Below are positions 58,615-60,189 of a stretch of DNA of 60,189 bases, piece by piece (within the stretch, counting starts at the first letter, position 1; each line of letters opens with the position of its first letter). Position numbers and translations under genes: made by a program. Below the pieces are notes generated by a model, which ran no database searches, had not been told where the DNA came from, and was given only the letters and a program-made list of their open reading frames with translations. Location: positions 1 to 60,189 of the forward strand of contig JAJYNO010000037.1 of assembly GCA_021786295.1 (NCBI GenBank). The letters are read 5' to 3'. This DNA comes from a bacterium (GTDB taxonomy: Bacteria > Elusimicrobiota > Elusimicrobia > Elusimicrobiales > UBA9959).

Positions 58615-60189
58615 ATGGAAAACGACGCGCCGCTGCAAAAGACCGAGGAGAAGGCCTCAGGGACCCCCTCCCTGCCGGCCGGCTATGTGCCCGCCGAAGC
58701 GGAACCGCTGCACTGCCGAAAATGGGAGGAGGACAGGCTTTACCATTACGACCCGCTAAGGCCGCGCGCCGAGACCTTCGTCGTGGACACGCCGCCGCCG
58801 ACCGTGTCCGGCTCGCTGCACATAGGCCACGTCTTCAGCTACACGCAGACCGACATCTTCGTGCGCTTCCAGCGCATGCTGGGCAAGAACATCTTCTACC
58901 CGATGGGCTGGGACGACAACGGCCTGCCCACGGAGCGCCGCGTGCAGAACCTCTTCGGCGTGCGCTGCGAGCCCTCGGTGCCCTACAGGGAGGGCTACAA
59001 GTCCTCCGGCCCCAAGAAGGACCTGAAGGATTACGAGCATATCTCGCGCCGCAACTTCCTCGAGCTCTGCGAGACGCAGACCGCCGAGGACGAGAAGCGC
59101 TACGAGGCGCTCTGGCGCAGGCTGGGCCTGTCCATCGACTGGCGCCAGACCTACTCCACCGTCGGCGTCCACTGCCGCAAGACCTCGCAGCTCTCCTTCC
59201 TCGACCTCTTCAGGAAAGGCCACGTCTACAGCGCCGAGACGCCCACGCTCTGGGACACCACGTTCCGCACCGCCGTGGCCCAGGCCGAATGCGAGGACCG
59301 CGAGGCCAACGGCTTCTTCCACGACATAAAGTTCCAGGTCGAGGGCGGCGGCGACTTCACGATAGCCACCACCCGCCCGGAGCTGCTGGCGGCCTGCATA
59401 GCCGTGGTCGCCCATCCCGACGACGCGCGCTACAAGGCGCTGTTCGGCAAGAAGGCGCTGACGCCGCTGTTCAAGGCGCCCGTGCCGATAATGCCCTCTT
59501 TCCACGCCGACCCCGAGAAGGGGACCGGCATCATGATGGTCTGCACGTTCGGCGACATCGCCGACGTGCAGTTCTGGCGCGACCACAAGCTGCCGCTGCG
59601 CCAGGTGATAGGCCGCGACGGCCGCCTGATCCCGGTGCAGTTCGGCGCCGGCCTCTTCGAGAGCGCCGACCACGCCGCCGCCAACGCGGCCTACGGGCAG
59701 CTGGCCGGCCTGTACGCCAAGCAGGCCCGCGCCAAGACCGTGGAGCTGCTGCGCGCCGAGGGTTCCCTCGTGGGCGAGCCGCGCCCCACCAAGCAGGCCG
59801 TTAAGTACTACGAGAAAGGCGACCTGCCGCTGGAATTCGTGCCGACGAGGCAGTGGTACATCCGCATCCTCGAGAACAAGCCCGCGCTGCTCGAGCAGGG
59901 GCGCAAGGTGAAGTGGCACCCCGACTACATGCTCAAGCGCTACGAGCAGTGGGTCGAGGGCCTCAACCAGGACTGGTGCATCAGCCGCCAGCGCTACTTC
60001 GGCGTGCCGTTCCCGGTCTGGTACCCGCTCGACCACGACGGCGCCCCGGACTACACCGACCCGATAGTGGCAGGGCCCGAGCGCCTGCCGGTGGACCCGC
60101 AGACCGACGTGCCGCCCGGCTATACCGAGGCGCAGCGCGGCAAGCCCGGCGGCTTCATGGGCGACCACGACGTGATGGACACGTGGGCC
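58615..60189 (+). CDS. valS: Valyl-tRNA synthetase (N-terminal part, cut by window end)
   Basis: The first 525 codons are open to the window edge. The class I synthetase motif HIGH is at residues 69-72 in DTPPPTVSGSLHIGH, followed by KNIFYPMGWDDNGLPTERRV. The editing domain contains FTIATTRPELL, and the frame ends at DVMDTWA just before the KMSKS half. The wording TPPPTVSGSLH and DDNGLPTERRVQN matches the actinobacterial/archaeal branch of ValS rather than the E. coli form (PPPNVTGSLHMGH). The KMSKS loop, anticodon domain and any coiled-coil tail lie outside the window. Confidence 0.95.
   Translation, partial: MENDAPLQKTEEKASGTPSLPAGYVPAEAEPLHCRKWEEDRLYHYDPLRPRAETFVVDTPPPTVSGSLHIGHVFSYTQTDIFVRFQRMLGKNIFYPMGWDDNGLPTERRVQNLFGVRCEPSVPYREGYKSSGPKKDLKDYEHISRRNFLELCETQTAEDEKRYEALWRRLGLSIDWRQTYSTVGVHCRKTSQLSFLDLFRKGHVYSAETPTLWDTTFRTAVAQAECEDREANGFFHDIKFQVEGGGDFTIATTRPELLAACIAVVAHPDDARYKALFGKKALTPLFKAPVPIMPSFHADPEKGTGIMMVCTFGDIADVQFWRDHKLPLRQVIGRDGRLIPVQFGAGLFESADHAAANAAYGQLAGLYAKQARAKTVELLRAEGSLVGEPRPTKQAVKYYEKGDLPLEFVPTRQWYIRILENKPALLEQGRKVKWHPDYMLKRYEQWVEGLNQDWCISRQRYFGVPFPVWYPLDHDGAPDYTDPIVAGPERLPVDPQTDVPPGYTEAQRGKPGGFMGDHDVMDTWA

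Overview
The window is about 60 kb of GC-rich DNA (roughly 65% G+C by eye) from a bacterium with an outer membrane. Two beta-barrel proteins end in Phe, and a PorV-like outer-membrane protein sits beside a giant secreted kelch protein with a type IX-like C-terminal domain. Together with HEAT-repeat proteins, a complete Bat/MoxR operon and an actinobacterial/archaeal-type ValS, this suggests Elusimicrobiota or a related lineage. That assignment is inference; no rRNA is present to test it. Almost all genes lie on the minus strand in tightly packed operons, many joined by 4-nt ATGA overlaps. Plus-strand genes are few: the left edge, a copper-chaperone-like gene, an RDD protein and valS.

Layout. 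1-6250: the end of an unknown gene, a secreted HEAT protein, a small membrane protein, about 960 bp without a credible gene, a small winged-helix regulator and two outer-membrane barrels. The second barrel has a long, strongly structured mRNA leader. 6266-9141: an anchored TPR protein, tRNA-Arg(CCT), the operon acylphosphatase / sigma-70 factor / apt, and tRNA-Pro(CGG). 9222-11819: a GT28 glycolipid glycosyltransferase, a PerR-like repressor with a peroxiredoxin under two Fur-type boxes, and a metallochaperone. 11896-18754: tRNA-Pro(GGG), plsY / bifunctional nuclease / HU / MerR, and miaB / PilZ / miaA / hflX, where MiaA and MiaB act in turn on tRNA A37. 17996-20440: a lower-GC islet with a methyltransferase and a two-gene nucleotidyltransferase/winged-helix module under a perfect 28-bp palindrome.

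20500-28407: a KefB-type antiporter, a VOC protein, an MscS channel, bacterioferritin, a secreted S41 protease, a short pyruvate kinase and a small Trp-rich protein with its own structured leader. 28651-38769: rpiB and a large Bat operon (class II amidotransferase, HEAT, MoxR, DUF58, BatD-like, BatA, BatB-BatC fusion, BatD, BatE), likely an envelope chaperone or stress complex driven by the MoxR ATPase. 38875-41689: RDD protein, DksA-like factor and speD-speE. 41822-49272: PorV, a 1943-residue kelch/Fn3 protein and a CBM48 protein. 49418-58510: tRNA-Gly(CCC), folE, a secreted helical protein, a CCA-adding-type enzyme, acyl-CoA ligase, MFS transporter, HD-GYP response regulator, methyltransferase and an M20 peptidase. 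58615-end: valS, truncated by the window.

Regulation visible in the sequence: promoters of the TTGACA/TATAAT type; at least seven genes whose -10 box lies only 6-8 nt before the ATG with no Shine-Dalgarno, which points to leaderless mRNAs; and a helically phased motif (TRTATGKCA) shared by the winged-helix gene promoter and the barrel-gene promoter, which suggests a small local regulon. I saw no CRISPR array, rRNA or insertion sequence.
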